The position numbers were made by a program, and so were the translations under genes. From positions 62,001-126,000 of the forward strand of contig JARGSG010000207.1 in NCBI GenBank assembly GCA_030374805.1: DNA of 64,000 nucleotides. The letters are read 5' to 3'. Positions 1 through 11,483 of the stretch are shown here, piece by piece. A model generated the notes under the pieces. The model worked only from the letters and a program-made list of their open reading frames with translations. It was not told where the DNA came from and did no database searches. The stretch's first letter is position 1. Every line of letters begins with the position of its first letter. Source of the DNA: Gracilaria gracilis. Its lineage: Eukaryota > Rhodophyta > Florideophyceae > Gracilariales > Gracilariaceae.

Positions 1-2854
1 CCTCCTCTGACATACCTTCATCAGTTTCGAAGTATTCCAAAACACAGAAACCACTTTCCATCAATTCTATTCTCTTCGTCGCAAAGTACTCTCGAGCGAG
101 GTCATCCCTCTTTATTGCCGCCATCCAAAGAGCTTCTTCCTCCCCTCTCGGCTTTCCCTTCAACGGAAGCATCACCCCAGGAACTGGTTCTTTCGTGCTA
201 TCCAGCTCCTTGTGCACATTCCGGGCGGCATGCCAGTACACCGCGTGGTAGACCGCTCTCAAATCCGCCACCCCCAAACATCCCGCCCTGTGCTCCTTTC
301 CCAAATGAATCATCTCCATCCACGGATGCTGATGTTTCACTGCATTCTTCCTTCCCGGCCACTCACTCGGTAGCGCATTCACCAGACCCTTCCATGACAC
401 ATCCGATCCACCAGCCCACTCACCTGCCTTATTCATCCCTTTCGGTGGTTTCTCGGGATTCTTGTCTTCAAATCCACGCATCGTTCCTTCCTCCATCCCT
501 TCCTCCTCGTCCTGAACGAACTTACTATCGTTCTCACTGCCACCACTTTCATCCTCGCTCGACGACACCAAATTTATTTTCTGTTCTTTGAAGAACTTCT
601 TCAATGCCGGCTTCGTCATATTCCTGAATAAAGTAACAACCTCCATTGGTATATTCCCAGAAAAGGTCTTCACGGTGCCCTTCTTCATCCTCTTCGGAGC
701 AGGTTGGATTTCTACCTCATCCTCATCGTCAGTAAGATCAATTAACCTCCTCTTCTTCTTCTTCTTCTTGCTCCCAGCCTTGCTACCTTAATCCTCTTTC
801 AGCCGGCCTGGAGCAATCTTTTTCCGTGTCCTCCGCCTCAACCCTGATGGCTCGGCTTCATGGTCGTCCCCTTGCATGGAAGCTTCGAACAACATTAGAG
901 CATCTTCTTCCTCATTATGTGCTGCGGTTGACGGACCATCACCTACACCGACGACTTCAACCACCTCCTCTCCCATCTCCTTCACCTCCTCTGACGTTTG
1001 AAGCGATACTTTGAAAACTTCTTGAAGCTAGTTACCGGCGGTCTTCACCCTTCTAGACATCATCCCGTCCCATGAACGTCTCGTACCGCCAAGTTCTATT
1101 TTTGCTGTCCGCATACCCAGATATTCGATCACAGACACATGTTTTCCTCCTAAGTTGAATACTGTCTGCAATACTTCTTCAACACTAATCTCCTTCTTCT
1201 TCGTAGTGACATTACATAGGCTGTACATACCTATGGCACATTGAAAGAAGTGCTTTCTCATGTCTTCAAGACGACCAGTTCTCGTAGAAGAAGACAACCT
1301 CAGTTCCACATACCATTGCAAGCAACGTACGACAAATCGAAACTGCCCATCGGTGAGACCCATCAGGAGGTCACTCGAGACATGCGTCACCGTGAGGGCT
1401 GCACCCTCCTTACACACCTTCTCAAAGAACTCCAAAAGCCCCTCACATTCCACAAACTTCAGAGCCAATGTCGCGTAACGAGTCAAGTGACGCACGCTGT
1501 AGTCTCCGATAGCCTCACTTCTCTTCAAAGCACCAGCTAACTGCTTCAAAGTAATGCTCTTCACATCCACATGTGACTCGTCTACGACGTTCTGCACAAA
1601 AGATACCGTGCTATGAATTTTGTCTGCAAACGACATCCTCAGCACATTCGAACTCATCTCGTTCAGAAAATTGCCGAGTCCTAGTACCTCGTTCATTGTG
1701 ATGGCCTTCCCATCCTTTCTTCCCCACAGCACAACATCCAAAGAACGGACTATATCCACCCACTTCCCGCCTTCCCCATGCAAGTCTTGTAGCACAAGAA
1801 TTCTGTGATATCCGTCTATGAGGGTTACGGGCACAACAATTCTCCCATCAACAACTATTTCATTCACAGCATACTCCCGTAGAGATGCCACAGCAATCAA
1901 ACCTGCAGACGGGAGCCACCCAAAGTTGCGACATTTCATCATCGTCGCCTCCTTGTGTCCCAGATTCACACTTCGAACTGTCTTCTTCGGGATTTCAATC
2001 ATCTAGATATCCATCTTCAACCTGCGCTGAACATATTCGGCGACGGAAATCTTGTTGAGAGACAGAGTGTCGTCTACCTCTTCCGACGGAACACTGTCTC
2101 CTTCATCGAACAAGTGCTCCTCTGCATCAGTATGCGGAGCCTTACTCGTCTGAAAGACCTCCACAATATCGTCGTCGGAGTCCTCTTTGATGCAAAGGCT
2201 CGCTCCCAAGGGCTTCTTCATCCCTCTAGAAGACTTTCCTCGAGTTTTGGAAGCTTCCCCAGCAGGTTTTTCGACCTCCAGAGCAACCATTTTCTCAGAC
2301 TGAGATGTAGAAGACTTGCCAGCCCCGGACCATGGAGTAGGACTTTGCGGAATCTCGATTTGGTCCATCATCGACGTATCCCATGCATACAACCCAGCCC
2401 AGAACACCTCGCTCAGTGTACTTGGTGGTTTTTCAGGTCCTTGAAAACGGTAAGGGTACTTCGCGCTTCCATGATTTATAATCTTCGTTCTCCAGATCAC
2501 AACCAAGTCTTCTCCTTCTAAGGCAGTCCTGCATAGAACATGCCCATGGAGCGAACGGCAAAGAGCCTTCCCTGCACCACCGGTGGACCCCACACCTATC
2601 ACCTGCGCGATTCCCACTTTCACCCTGCTCTTTTCTTTCCCAACCGTCACAAACAAATGCATCGCATCGCCGCCTCTCACTACCGGCGTAGCATCGGGCG
2701 AAACCTTCTTCGCCATTGCTCGGGCTCGTGGCATACGCGGCGTAGCGCCTTTTGCCCTCTCTCTCGCTCGTGTTAGGGGCGGCATTTCTAATACCCCTGC
2801 ACTTGGGTTCGCTCGTCTTGAATCCGGCCCCCTTTTATGCTTGCGAGGCGGCAT
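1..2854 (-). pseudogene. Element gene with ParB-like domain, broken, runs off left edge
   Basis: One reading frame from the ATG at 2854 covers the whole stretch to the window edge, with about three breaks and no obvious change of frame. The first 280 residues are basic and low complexity. A ParB/Spo0J-like core lies near 1700-2000: a beta-rich stretch leading into LIDGYHR (about 1800-1820), then a helical segment with a conserved-looking Asn. The DGxHR signature is typical of ParB-fold domains, which in phages and bacteria often accompany DNA methyltransferases. The last part is Lys/Arg- and Asp/Glu-rich. The gene is divergent from the methyltransferase-SET gene across a palindrome-rich spacer, which suggests that both belong to one element. 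The ParB assignment rests on one motif and its surroundings. Whether it would bind or cut DNA cannot be read from sequence. Confidence 0.55.
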
Positions 2855-3160
2855 CGCGGTTACACGCGGCTGATAGAATAGAAAAGGTTGTTTACGACCG
2901 TCGAGAACGCTCGCGAGATCGGTTAGCTAGTTGTCACTTTCACTCCGGTTCCTTTCCGTCTACTTCATCACGGATGCGCGTCCGCTCAGTATTAGTTTAA
3001 ACTATACACTGTGCCTATTTAAAAATTTTATAGCGTACTCGCGGGACGTTTACAAATCTACATAAAGCTACTTACGCTGTTAATATCTATATTACACCTG
3101 TAGAGCAATGTTTGAGCAATAAAGAAATAAATAAAATTTGTGGCGCACTATTTTCAGTTT

Positions 3161-3487
3161 GGGACAGCGGACCGGGGTGTCGTGGCGCTTCATCGGTGCA
3201 GCGATGAAGCGCCACGACACCCCGTTCCGCTGTCCCCGGCACGTTGGCGGTGCCACGAATGCTAGCACCCCAGTTTCATCACACACAGCACGTTCACAGC
3301 GGGCGAATTTCACCACTTACGGCTCGTTGGCGGTGCCACGTGTGCCACTGCCCCGGCTTCATCACTCATGGCGCGTTGGGACAGCGGACCTGGGTGTCGT
3401 GGCGCTTCATCGGGACAGCGGATTGGGGTGTCGTGGCGCTACATCGGTGCATCGATGAAGCGCCACGACACCCCGGTCCGCTGTCCC
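3161..3487. repeat. Palindromes 1 and 2 of a 76-bp palindrome family
   Basis: Two 76-bp near-perfect palindromes at 3161-3236 and 3412-3487. Each runs from GGGACAGCGGACC through GCGCTTCATCGGTGCA to the mirror-image GGTCCGCTGTCCC. A half copy at 3378-3411 abuts the second. The 175 bp between them carries modules such as TTGGCGGTGCCACG and CCCCAGTTTCATCACACAC, which recur at 4440-4576. The right flank begins AAAAAATTA, as it does after the palindrome at 30178. Confidence 0.9.
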
Positions 3488-3725
3488 AAAAAATTATTTT
3501 GAGTTTTTTTGAAACGAGCGGCCGGACAAAGCTGACATTTCATTTTTTCAACATTTCATCCGAGCCATCCCAACCACACGTGTGCTGCTGTATAAAAGCC
3601 GTCCCCACTCCCCCTCGCAACACCTTCCACGCCCTATCTTCCTGGTCACACCTTCTACCGGGATATATTCATCTTTTTCCACAACCGAAAGTATGTCTCG
3701 GTTGCCGGAATAGAAAGATGTATCT

Positions 3726-4215
3726 CTGTAGAAGGTGGCACACCCTCACGCTTTGTTGCTAGGAATAGGACCTCTGTTATATGAGATTAGGTTAGTACAT
3801 CTTCTATCTTAATAGAATGTCACCGGTGTCCTATTCCTATGCTGCTTGCGGAGGTTTTCACACACCCTCTCGCTTTGTTGATAGGAATAGAACATCCGTT
3901 ATATGAGATTAAGTTAGTACATCTTCTTTCCTAATTTTGTAGTACGGATGTCCTGTTCCTATGCTGCTTGCGGAGGTTTTCACACACCCTCTCGCTTTGT
4001 TGCTAGGAATAGAACATCCGTTATATGAGATTAAGTTAGTACTTCTTCTATCTTAATTTTGTAAAGAGGATGTCCTATTCCTATGCTGCTTGCGGAGGTT
4101 TTCACACACCCTCTCGCTTTTTTGCTAGGAATAGGACATCCGATAGATGTGATGAAGTTAGTAAATCTTCTATCTTTATTTTGTATAGTGGACGCCCTAT
4201 TTCTATGGTGCTTGC
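3726..4215. repeat. 122-bp tandem repeat, four units
   Basis: Four head-to-tail units with starts near 3731, 3851, 3973 and 4095, giving periods of 120, 122 and 122 bp. Each contains GGTTTTCACACACCCTCTCG or a variant, then AGGAATAGGACATCC, about 50 bp, and the mirror GGATGTCCTATTCCT. Every unit can therefore fold into a hairpin. Units 2 and 3 are the most alike and the outer ones diverge. It lies between two palindrome clusters in the divergent spacer. Confidence 0.9.
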
Positions 4216-4359
4216 GCTTTGAAGCTGTGATTAAAACATCCGTTAAGAATAGGGTAGCCATAGTAAGAAGTATTGCATAGAGTGAGAGCAGGATATCGTT
4301 TGAGCCGGGATCCATGTTCGTTCCACCCTGGGACAGTCGATCGGCACTCACGGCGCATT

Positions 4360-4771
4360 GGGACAGCAGACCGGGGTGTCGTGGCGCTTCATCGGTGCAC
4401 CATTGAAGCGCCACGACACCCCGGTCGGCTCTCCCGGAGACGTTGGCGGTGCCACGTGTGCCAGCACCCCAGTTTCATCACACACGGCGCGTTGACAGCG
4501 GGCGAATTTCACCGCTTATGGCCCGTTGGCGGTGCCACGTGTGCGACGGCCCCAGCTTCATCACTCACGGCGCGTTGAGACAGCGGACCGGGGTATCGTG
4601 GCGCTTCATCGGTGCACCGATGAAGCGCCACGACGCCCCGGTCCGCTGTCCCAGGCTGTCATTGAAAAATATGGAAAATAACTTATTTGCTTGGTAGGAC
4701 AGGGGACCGAGGGGTCTTGGCACTTCATCAGTGCACTGATGAAGCGCCACGACACCCCGGTCCGCTGTCCT
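4360..4771. repeat. Palindromes 3, 4 and 5 of the 76-bp family
   Basis: Three copies, each exactly 76 bp, at 4360-4435, 4577-4652 and 4696-4771. Copy 4 differs from a perfect palindrome at only a few positions; copy 5 is the most diverged. The spacer after copy 4 begins AGGCTGTC, exactly like the spacer after the copy at 29186-29261. The sequence after copy 5 (TAACTTCGCATATAT and on) resembles the sequence after the copy at 29302-29377. The cluster ends about 350 bp before the methyltransferase-SET start. Confidence 0.9.
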
Positions 4772-6493
4772 AACAGCCGTTCCCTATAACTTCGCATATA
4801 TGTTTCCAATCACCAAGTTTTGTATCCCTCGAGTGTCGCCGCTTTCCCTGACACCTTTTTACGGATTCACGTGCATTTCAGGCATGTTGTACGTCTCTCT
4901 GTCGTGTTGAAAGAACCTGGTTCGTGCTGTATCGTTGCTATCTACTCCCTCCCGCTCCCGTCTCCCGCGCACTTTCATATCTCGTCGGCAGTTATCCCCC
5001 GCCCGCTGCAGTCTCCCGTGCGCTGTTTCCTCCCCCTCCGCTGCCATCTTCCGTCCGCTACCATCTCCCGTTCGCTTCGGAAATTCGAATCATAACCCGT
5101 CAATGCACCCTCTTCCCATGCATGCATAAAATGGCTCCACATAGTTCATCGAGGTCTACGTCACCGGCACCGTCAAGCTCCGATATGAAGGTTGGAAAAC
5201 TGTTTGGCTCCGGGGATGAGCTTGTCACAGTATGCCTCGCAATCCGCGATCATTACGCGTCGACAATGCGAGATGAAGACCGGCCAAGGAAGGTGGGACA
5301 GAGCGAGTTCGTTGATTACGTTATCAAGAATCGCAACGTCCTACCGCTGGCCAAGAATTACTTCTATATTCTTGTGGGTCCAGGACATCCGACGTTTACT
5401 GACAGTGAACTACGGGTCGTATCTCTGAAGGGTTCTTATCGTCAGCTATACCTCTCAACGAGTTTATTGGTCATTTTGGACGGTGATAAGGACTGGCGTG
5501 TAAGGGACTTCCGGAATTCTTGTACCGAGGTGAACTTTAAAGGAATACCGAAGAATGTGACTTTGACCGAGTTTTTCAAGTCAATGACTATACCTCCCAA
5601 GCGAGTGGGACGGGTGGTCCCCCCTTCGCCACAACCATTGCCACACATTTCCAAAGGATTCTCTTTCTCTCGCTCATTTAGAAAGTTTCCATGGAAAAAA
5701 GAGTTGTAGGCCAGAAGAGGAAAAGAGGAGACAAGGGATATCTCACACCTTTTGTGAATGTCCAAATATCAAACAAACTCCAAGCTCAGCGTGTTGGCTT
5801 TGGTGTGCAGCTCATAACGGAGGCATGGGATTGTTTCTCTCAATTCCTGGGATTCCCTACCGTGGAGGTCATGGTTCTTCCATTCATCCGAATCCTGTAC
5901 GACGAAATGCAGTTTCAAGGGATTGAGACGAGGGCAGAGGGGTTCTTCCACCAGGATAACGACCATCGCTTGCTACCGAGCAAATGTGAAACTGTTATTG
6001 AAACAGAGGTAATCGCGTGGGCATAGAATTTACCGCAAGACATCGATGCTGCCCTCCGAATGCTTGCGATGGAGTTCATTTCGGACCTCAACAAGGTTAT
6101 TCTGAATGAGCAGTACTTCTCAATTTTCGAACCAGGACGATGGACAGGTCTGAAGACGTTTACCAGTAACCCATCACGGGCGTTTGCTCAGAGATTCGAT
6201 AGCTTCTCGAATTCGCTTGTGTCCTCCGTTATGGAGGCCATAAGCCCGTTGAAACTGAAAGAATCAGTGAACGTCTCTGTTATGGAGGTAACGCCGATAT
6301 CCAAACCAGAACCTGCCATACAAATTGAAGATGATGTGGAGGAGGTGGAGGAAATTGGGAAACCAACGGAGCCGAAGGAGGGGAGAGGCGAAGAAGAAGA
6401 TGGTGATACGAACATAGTGGCCGACATTGGGAAAAAAGTACTGGTTACGAAGCGCCCGGGGTAGGCGTAATTACTCCACCATCCATTGCGTCG

Positions 6494-7507
6494 TTGGATG
6501 ACAAAATGGCTTTCCGAAGTTGTGAGGAGGAGATGGAGAAGTACTTTCGCTTGAACAATTGCGGGTTTGAACATATGGTAGAGATGGACGATACGTTGCG
6601 CAAAGATGATGTTTCTCCGTTAGGAAACGTTCAACTGGTTCTCATGGACCCTCCGTACAACATCCGAGGGAACAAGATCTTAAACAACAGCTGGTACGAT
6701 GTACTGAGCCCTCAGGATATGAAGAAGGCTGCAAAGCTTCTATCAAGACTGCTACGTCCTGGGGGCCATTTCGTGATCTTTAGTGCTTTTGAGCAGGTCC
6801 AGCAATGGAGAGCTGTACTTTCTGCCATTGGGGCAAAAGACGAAAACGAAGTACCAAGGCGTTCATTTGTTGTGGACCAGGTCCAATGCACTTTGTACGG
6901 TCGCAAGGCAACCCGATGCGTAACCCTGGATGTAGGTCGTGCTCCCTTTTCCCTGCAATAGAGTATGCTGTACATGGAGTTCGAAATGGTCTCAGCTACG
7001 CGCAGCAGCATGTGATGTTGAACTATGAGAATTTCAATTTCGTGCAGTCGAGGTACCTGGGGTACCACAGTGTCATTAACCAGGTACCCCCCCATGTCTA
7101 ATGGGGAGACTCTTTAGTGGAAGAGAAAGAAGGAAGGTGGGGGCTACGTTTTACAAAAGGTGAGGTCCGAACAGAAACCTAGAGCATTGTTAGAGGAGCC
7201 AATCAATCGGTTTTCCCAGGCTGGGGATATTGTGGTCGACTTGTTTGCGGGGACGTTTTTGACAGCAATGGAATGCATGGAGTTACAACAGCATCGTAGG
7301 TTCATCGGGTGTGAGCCGGATCCTGACTGCTTTGCTCATGCTAGGCACGCTGCAATTATTCAATTCTCATTGTGCGTGCTGGAAAATGAGACGGATATCC
7401 AGGTAACGCAGGAAGTTCGGAATGCTATGATTAGGGTGTTGAACTTATTTCCGAAGTGGAATGTCCGCCCATCGAGATCATGGAAGGCTCCATCCGGCTA
7501 CCCCTAG
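6494..7507 (+). other. DNA methyltransferase region (beta-class N6A/N4C)
   Basis: DPPYN (motif IV) is followed by a helix and LLRPGGHFVIF, as in Dam/N4C-type enzymes. Further on comes PRALLEEPINRFSQAGDIVV followed by DLFAG, the motif X-motif I block, then a strand ending in GCEPD that would be motif II. The usual DxFxGxG glycine pattern is slightly altered (DLFAGTF). Motif order and spacing match phage and bacterial beta-class enzymes more than MT-A70 (METTL3-like) enzymes. Confidence 0.75.
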
Positions 7508-7615
7508 TATCAAAAGTTTCCTACGTATATTGTGGACTTTCTTGCGTCAATGTGGTGGGATGAGAGCTTGGTCACGACTGGTAGGCGTAAGGCCCTTTAC
7601 TAATGGCCGAAAACT

Positions 7616-8248
7616 TTGCAAGGGAAGATGGGGCTTCTGTATTGCAATGCAATGTTGGCACTGGAAGCGACGATGTGCGGTTGTCGTATCGGGAAGTCGA
7701 CAATTCGCCACTCTGGCGCAGGAGTGTGGGTGTTCAGTACACGCCGATTCATGGAAAATGAAGGCATATGTTACTTCTATGGAACACTGGTGTACCATGA
7801 CCTAACGAAGAGAAAAGAGGTACACAAGAAATATGGTGAAGGTTTATTGGGAGCCACTTCCGAACGCTTTCGGAAGTATGCGATGGAGTTTAAAGTCCGC
7901 TGCAATATATTTCATAACCTCCCAGAAAGAAGACAGGGAGTAAGTTTAATACCTGTATGGATTGTCCCCGCCCCTTTTTCATTGGGTGGAACGATTAACG
8001 ATCCCAAATATATGGAAGGCGATAAGTACATTGATGCAGTTGCGGATGGTGTGACGAAACGAAAGACTGCAAATGTGCGGGTCATTCAAACTCCAAATAC
8101 AGGACCCACCCCGCATCAACTACGAGAATACCAAATGCTTGCGGTGCGAGCACTTCGGAAACTGGAAGTGGGAGATGAGTTGTTCGCGGATTATGGAGTA
8201 GAGTATAGCTGGGGTACATCGGCAAATTCTATTACAGTAATCGATTAG
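7616..8248 (+). other. SET domain region
   Basis: Readable as RHSGAGVWVFSTRR, which fits the SET G-x-G-x-[FV] start, then FYGTLV, a GGTINDP segment in place of the RFINHS motif, and VGDELFADYGVEYSW, a clear match to the C-terminal GEEL-x-x-DYG motif. No pre-SET or post-SET cysteine clusters are seen. It is likely a lysine methyltransferase module; the substrate cannot be read. Confidence 0.75.
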
Positions 8249-8704
8249 AACGTGTAGTGAATTAGTTACATGTAAAACAACACCCTAAACCTCGATAATG
8301 AAGTGGCACTTATTGCATTCCAACTTCGCCGTTGAGCACGAATTAGAAACAAAACAATTTAGCTCAAGTGCAAGATGGAAGTACGTATATACATAAAAGA
8401 CAGTGAAGGGCATCGAATATGATTCGAAACCTTGTACGTTTTTTAACATTATGAGAACTATTCAGAAATGGAGATTTCGGTGTAAATTTATCGTTTCGGA
8501 ATCGGGAAATAAAAAACCGCACTCGGTGATTTCCACCACACTGCCCTCGATTGGGGGAGTGCATTCGATCGGTGACGTTCGATCACGGCGAGTGCCAAAC
8601 ACGTCGAGAGCAGAGCAGTTCCGATTCCAGTGACCTTCGATCACGGTCAGCCGCTAAGACGTCGTGAGCCTAGCGTCAACCGCGAGGAACCGTTCGGATT
8701 GTAT
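8249..8704. other. Spacer between methyltransferase-SET and gene A
   Basis: No gene seen. AT-rich up to about 8520, then CG-rich with repeated TTCGATCACGGC-like words (8577-8590 and 8635-8650) just before gene A. The words may belong to the gene A promoter. No element end could be recognised here, so methyltransferase-SET and gene A may lie in one element. Confidence 0.4.
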
Positions 8705-11184
8705 ATGACGAAATGTAAGACGAGGGGTGTGAATGCGGAGGAGGTTAGCGGTCGCGCGTCAAAGAGCCGAAGGCGTGGCGGGACGGTAAGTGGCGAAGTT
8801 CGCACCGCTCGTAGTACGCGTGCGCCTCAGAGTGGTTTACGTGGGAAGGAGAGGAAAAGTGCGGCGAGGAGCGACGGTGCGGCGAGGAGCGTCGGTGCGG
8901 CAAGGAGCGTCGGAGCCGGACCATCGGAGCGAACGGAGCGAACAGAGCGAACGGTAAGCATTGTGGTGACGAAACCTATTACGAACGCACGAGATCAAGA
9001 AGTTAGTCCCAAGAAAAGCATAGGGGCACAGCGAGGTATGCCGAAGAAGATTCTGCGCGGTGGTCGGGAGAGAGATGGTCGTAGAAGAGGCACAGAGACT
9101 GCGCAAGTTCTAGAGGAGAGCGATAGCGGGGATATGATAGGGAAGGGTAAAGAGCTTCGTACGAGTGTCGAGGGAAGAACGATAGCAAGGAGTAGTACCA
9201 TATTAGGTAGTGGGGGTATTCGCGGAAGAAAGGAAACTAGCGGTGATAAAGTGCCTAAGGCTGGGGTATCCGAAGGAGCGGAAGGGGAAAGGGAGACAGT
9301 GAGGTGTGGTCACCCGTCGAGGACGCGAGGAGTGGAGAGTTTGGTTGTTGTGACGCCCAATAGAGTGACAGAGAAGGAAAGCATTGGTTCCGAGCAAGGT
9401 AATGCGAACCGGGACAAAGAAGGAGTGGGGCGTGTGCGGCGAATGGCAGAACGTGAAACAAAGGAGGGTAGTGAGAGAAGAATAGGGAGTGTGGTTCATG
9501 GATTGGTGGGTGTTGAAGTTGTGGAAAGGGGGAAAGATAAGCGACGAGAACATGCGGACGGGAGAGGGGTACAACGTAGAAGTGGTGGATCAACCAAGGA
9601 AATTGTCGGAGGGACAGCAGCATTAATTGACAGGGAGTTCGAAGGGAAGGACGACGTACAAATAGAACGGCGTGGGGAATTGAATGTCGTGAAGACGGCG
9701 CCACTAACACCCCAAGGGATGCGTGTAAGGCGCAACACCGTTTCACTTCCGAAGGATGTGGGAGACGAAAGTGACGGCGGTCGTGGAGAAAGCGGAGGTA
9801 GAATTCGAGGAGATGAATGGGGATCTACGAAGGAACGGGAAGGGAATGAGGAGAACTTATACGTATTGCCACGGTCTGCACTCGTGCAGAGGGTGAATTC
9901 ACTGAAGGGACAGTTGAGAAATATGAAGGAAAATCACAATACATTGATGGTGAGTTTGAAGCTGACTCAGGAAGAGCTGGCACGGCTGAGGGAGGAAAAT
10001 AAACGGCAAAATGTGTTGATCAAAAGTCTTCGGGACGCAGTGAAGGGGAGAAAGCGAGGTGGTGGAGGAAAGAAGGTGAGAGGGCGTCAAAAGTATGATA
10101 TTTGAGTGGAAGAAGGTTTTTATGGATTCGCAAGGGCTGTGTATGATAGGATTCTTCATTATGCGAAGTTGGAGGCGTCTGAACTTTGTTTCGACACGAA
10201 AAACGTTGGTAGAAGCTGGAAGCAAAGGAGTGAGACGGTGGGAGAAAGTAGAGAGGAGAGCATGTTTGTAGTTGGGGAGAAGGAGATGGCGCCTAGGTGC
10301 CCAATTCAGGTTGCATATGAAATGAGGGCATACACACAATGGAGAGAGGGTGGAAGTGATGTGTTGTCGAAGTATTTGGTCGAGACAGAAATAATGGGAG
10401 AGACGTGGGAGACGATAAGGGAAGCGGGGAGGAAAAAAGAGAGCGTGGAGAATGTAAGCGCGGACAAGTGTCTGAAGCAGCGATGAAGCAGACGATAAGC
10501 GATGTGATTAGGGTCCAAAAGCGGGCTACTCGGGACAGATTGTTTTCTTTACTGGGATATGATTTGATTGCGAAGCGAACGAAGCCTAGCGAGGGGACGA
10601 AAATTGGTGAGGAGTTGAATAAGCAGATGGACCAGGCTCGCGAGAAGCTTATGGGAAGTGAAGAAGATGGGATGAACAACTTGTGTGCATGGAGAATGAG
10701 CCGTTTCGAAGATTTTGCGTACTCTGGGTCAACTGTGCATGCTCCACAGTAGAGCTGGGATGATGAGGACAAGTATTTCAAGAACGGAATGGCGGTGGCA
10801 GTGTTGGAGGAGTACATGGGATACGCAGTAGAGACCAAATGTAATGGGAAAAAGCATTACGTGGATGGGACGGTGATGCGCCTCGCCAGACTTGATGCGT
10901 GGATTGGGTGTGTTGTGGAAACGATGAACGGGGGTGTGGGACGTGGAGGACAAAGGCAGCTCTTGTTTTCTACAGTGTATGGGAGATATCGGCCGAGGGT
11001 AGTGGAGGGTATATTGAAGGTGGCATGGGAATTGGTGGGGGAAGAGCACGGCGAGGAGTTTGAGAACGATGGGTTTTTAGAGGGGGATCCGAGGTGTGTG
11101 TCCGGAAATTCGGAGAGAACTGCGACGGATGGGCTGTGGATCCCATCGAGGGAGAAGGTATATCTAGCGGTGAGGGAGGAATAA
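8705..11184 (+). pseudogene. Transposon protein A, copy 1 (coiled-coil, unknown function)
   Basis: Homologous to the product at 26406-28535: both begin with a Met then K/C-x-K/R-TRG motif, which fixes the start at ATG 8705. Both then share a basic disordered region, a coiled coil (here about 9880-10060, LREENKRQNVL), a block with ASELCF, a block with RDRLFSLLGYDLI and a C-terminal KVYLAVRE. One stop (about 10103) and a frameshift near 10490 separate the blocks, and there is a further stop near 10750, so the copy is dead. It is convergent with transposase gene B (300-bp gap), as in the second element, which suggests an accessory transposition protein. I recognise no known domain. The coding strand is strongly G-rich. 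Confidence 0.7.
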
Positions 11185-11483
11185 TTTATGGCGAATTTTA
11201 CGCGGAGACTTGGAGCGATTCTTGACTGCTACATAGCAGCGTGCCGACCAGAGGAGCCGAGTTTCAGTCGTTTGGTTGGGCACCGGGGAGAGGGTACGAA
11301 TGGGGTAGAGGAAGGAGAGGGGAGAGAGTAGGGTGAATAGGAGTGGGAGGAGTGGAGATAGCTGTGGGATGATGAAGAGGTGGTATATCTTCTTCATCCC
11401 ATACCTATCTCCAATCTTTCCTGTGGAAGAGGGTGGCAGTGATTGGTTTATGAAAATCGTATGGAATGAGTGCTATGAGGGAG

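Larger units (their letters stand above)
2855..5121. other. Divergent spacer between ParB-like and methyltransferase-SET genes
   Basis: No convincing coding sequence. It holds two palindromes (3161-3236, 3412-3487), a TATA-like TATAAAAG near 3591 on the plus strand, a 122-bp tandem repeat (about 3726-4215) and three more palindromes (4360-4435, 4577-4652, 4696-4771). The stretch at 2880-3160 is AT-rich. It probably contains the promoters of both flanking genes. Confidence 0.6.
5122..8248 (+). pseudogene. DNA methyltransferase-SET domain gene of a mobile element, broken
   Basis: A single coding locus on the plus strand with several breaks (at least six), so this copy is not functional. I take the start as ATG 5122, or 5131. 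Order of parts: a 190-residue N-terminal region I do not recognise, a middle region ending in an acidic stretch, a DNA methyltransferase with DPPYN near 6647-6661, its C-terminal half with a PRALLEEPI-type segment and DLFAG near 7238-7252, then a SET domain near 7650-8220. Motif IV before motif I is the order of beta-class N6-adenine and N4-cytosine methyltransferases. Methyltransferase and SET parts follow each other closely in one frame, which suggests one fusion protein. The target base and histone substrate are unknown. It is divergent from the ParB-like gene. Confidence 0.7.

Noticed and set aside
115-591. Plus-strand Pro/Ser-rich open frame at the left edge
   Set aside because: Shadow of the minus-strand ParB-like gene frame, which is continuous with the upstream coding region.
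3161-4771. Palindrome array read as a CRISPR
   Set aside because: Units are 76-bp palindromes with unequal, related spacers in a eukaryotic genome; no cas-like genes.
1-8248. Reassigned stop codon, to explain stops in otherwise open element frames
   Set aside because: Host genes in the same window end with TAG and TAA in the normal way (for example MFS transporter and Rab6 end in TAG), so decay of element copies is simpler.
8630-8704. Earlier non-ATG starts for protein A (8630) and its second copy (28553)
   Set aside because: The two copies align from the ATGs at 8705 and 28535 (K/C-x-K/R-TRG), not before.
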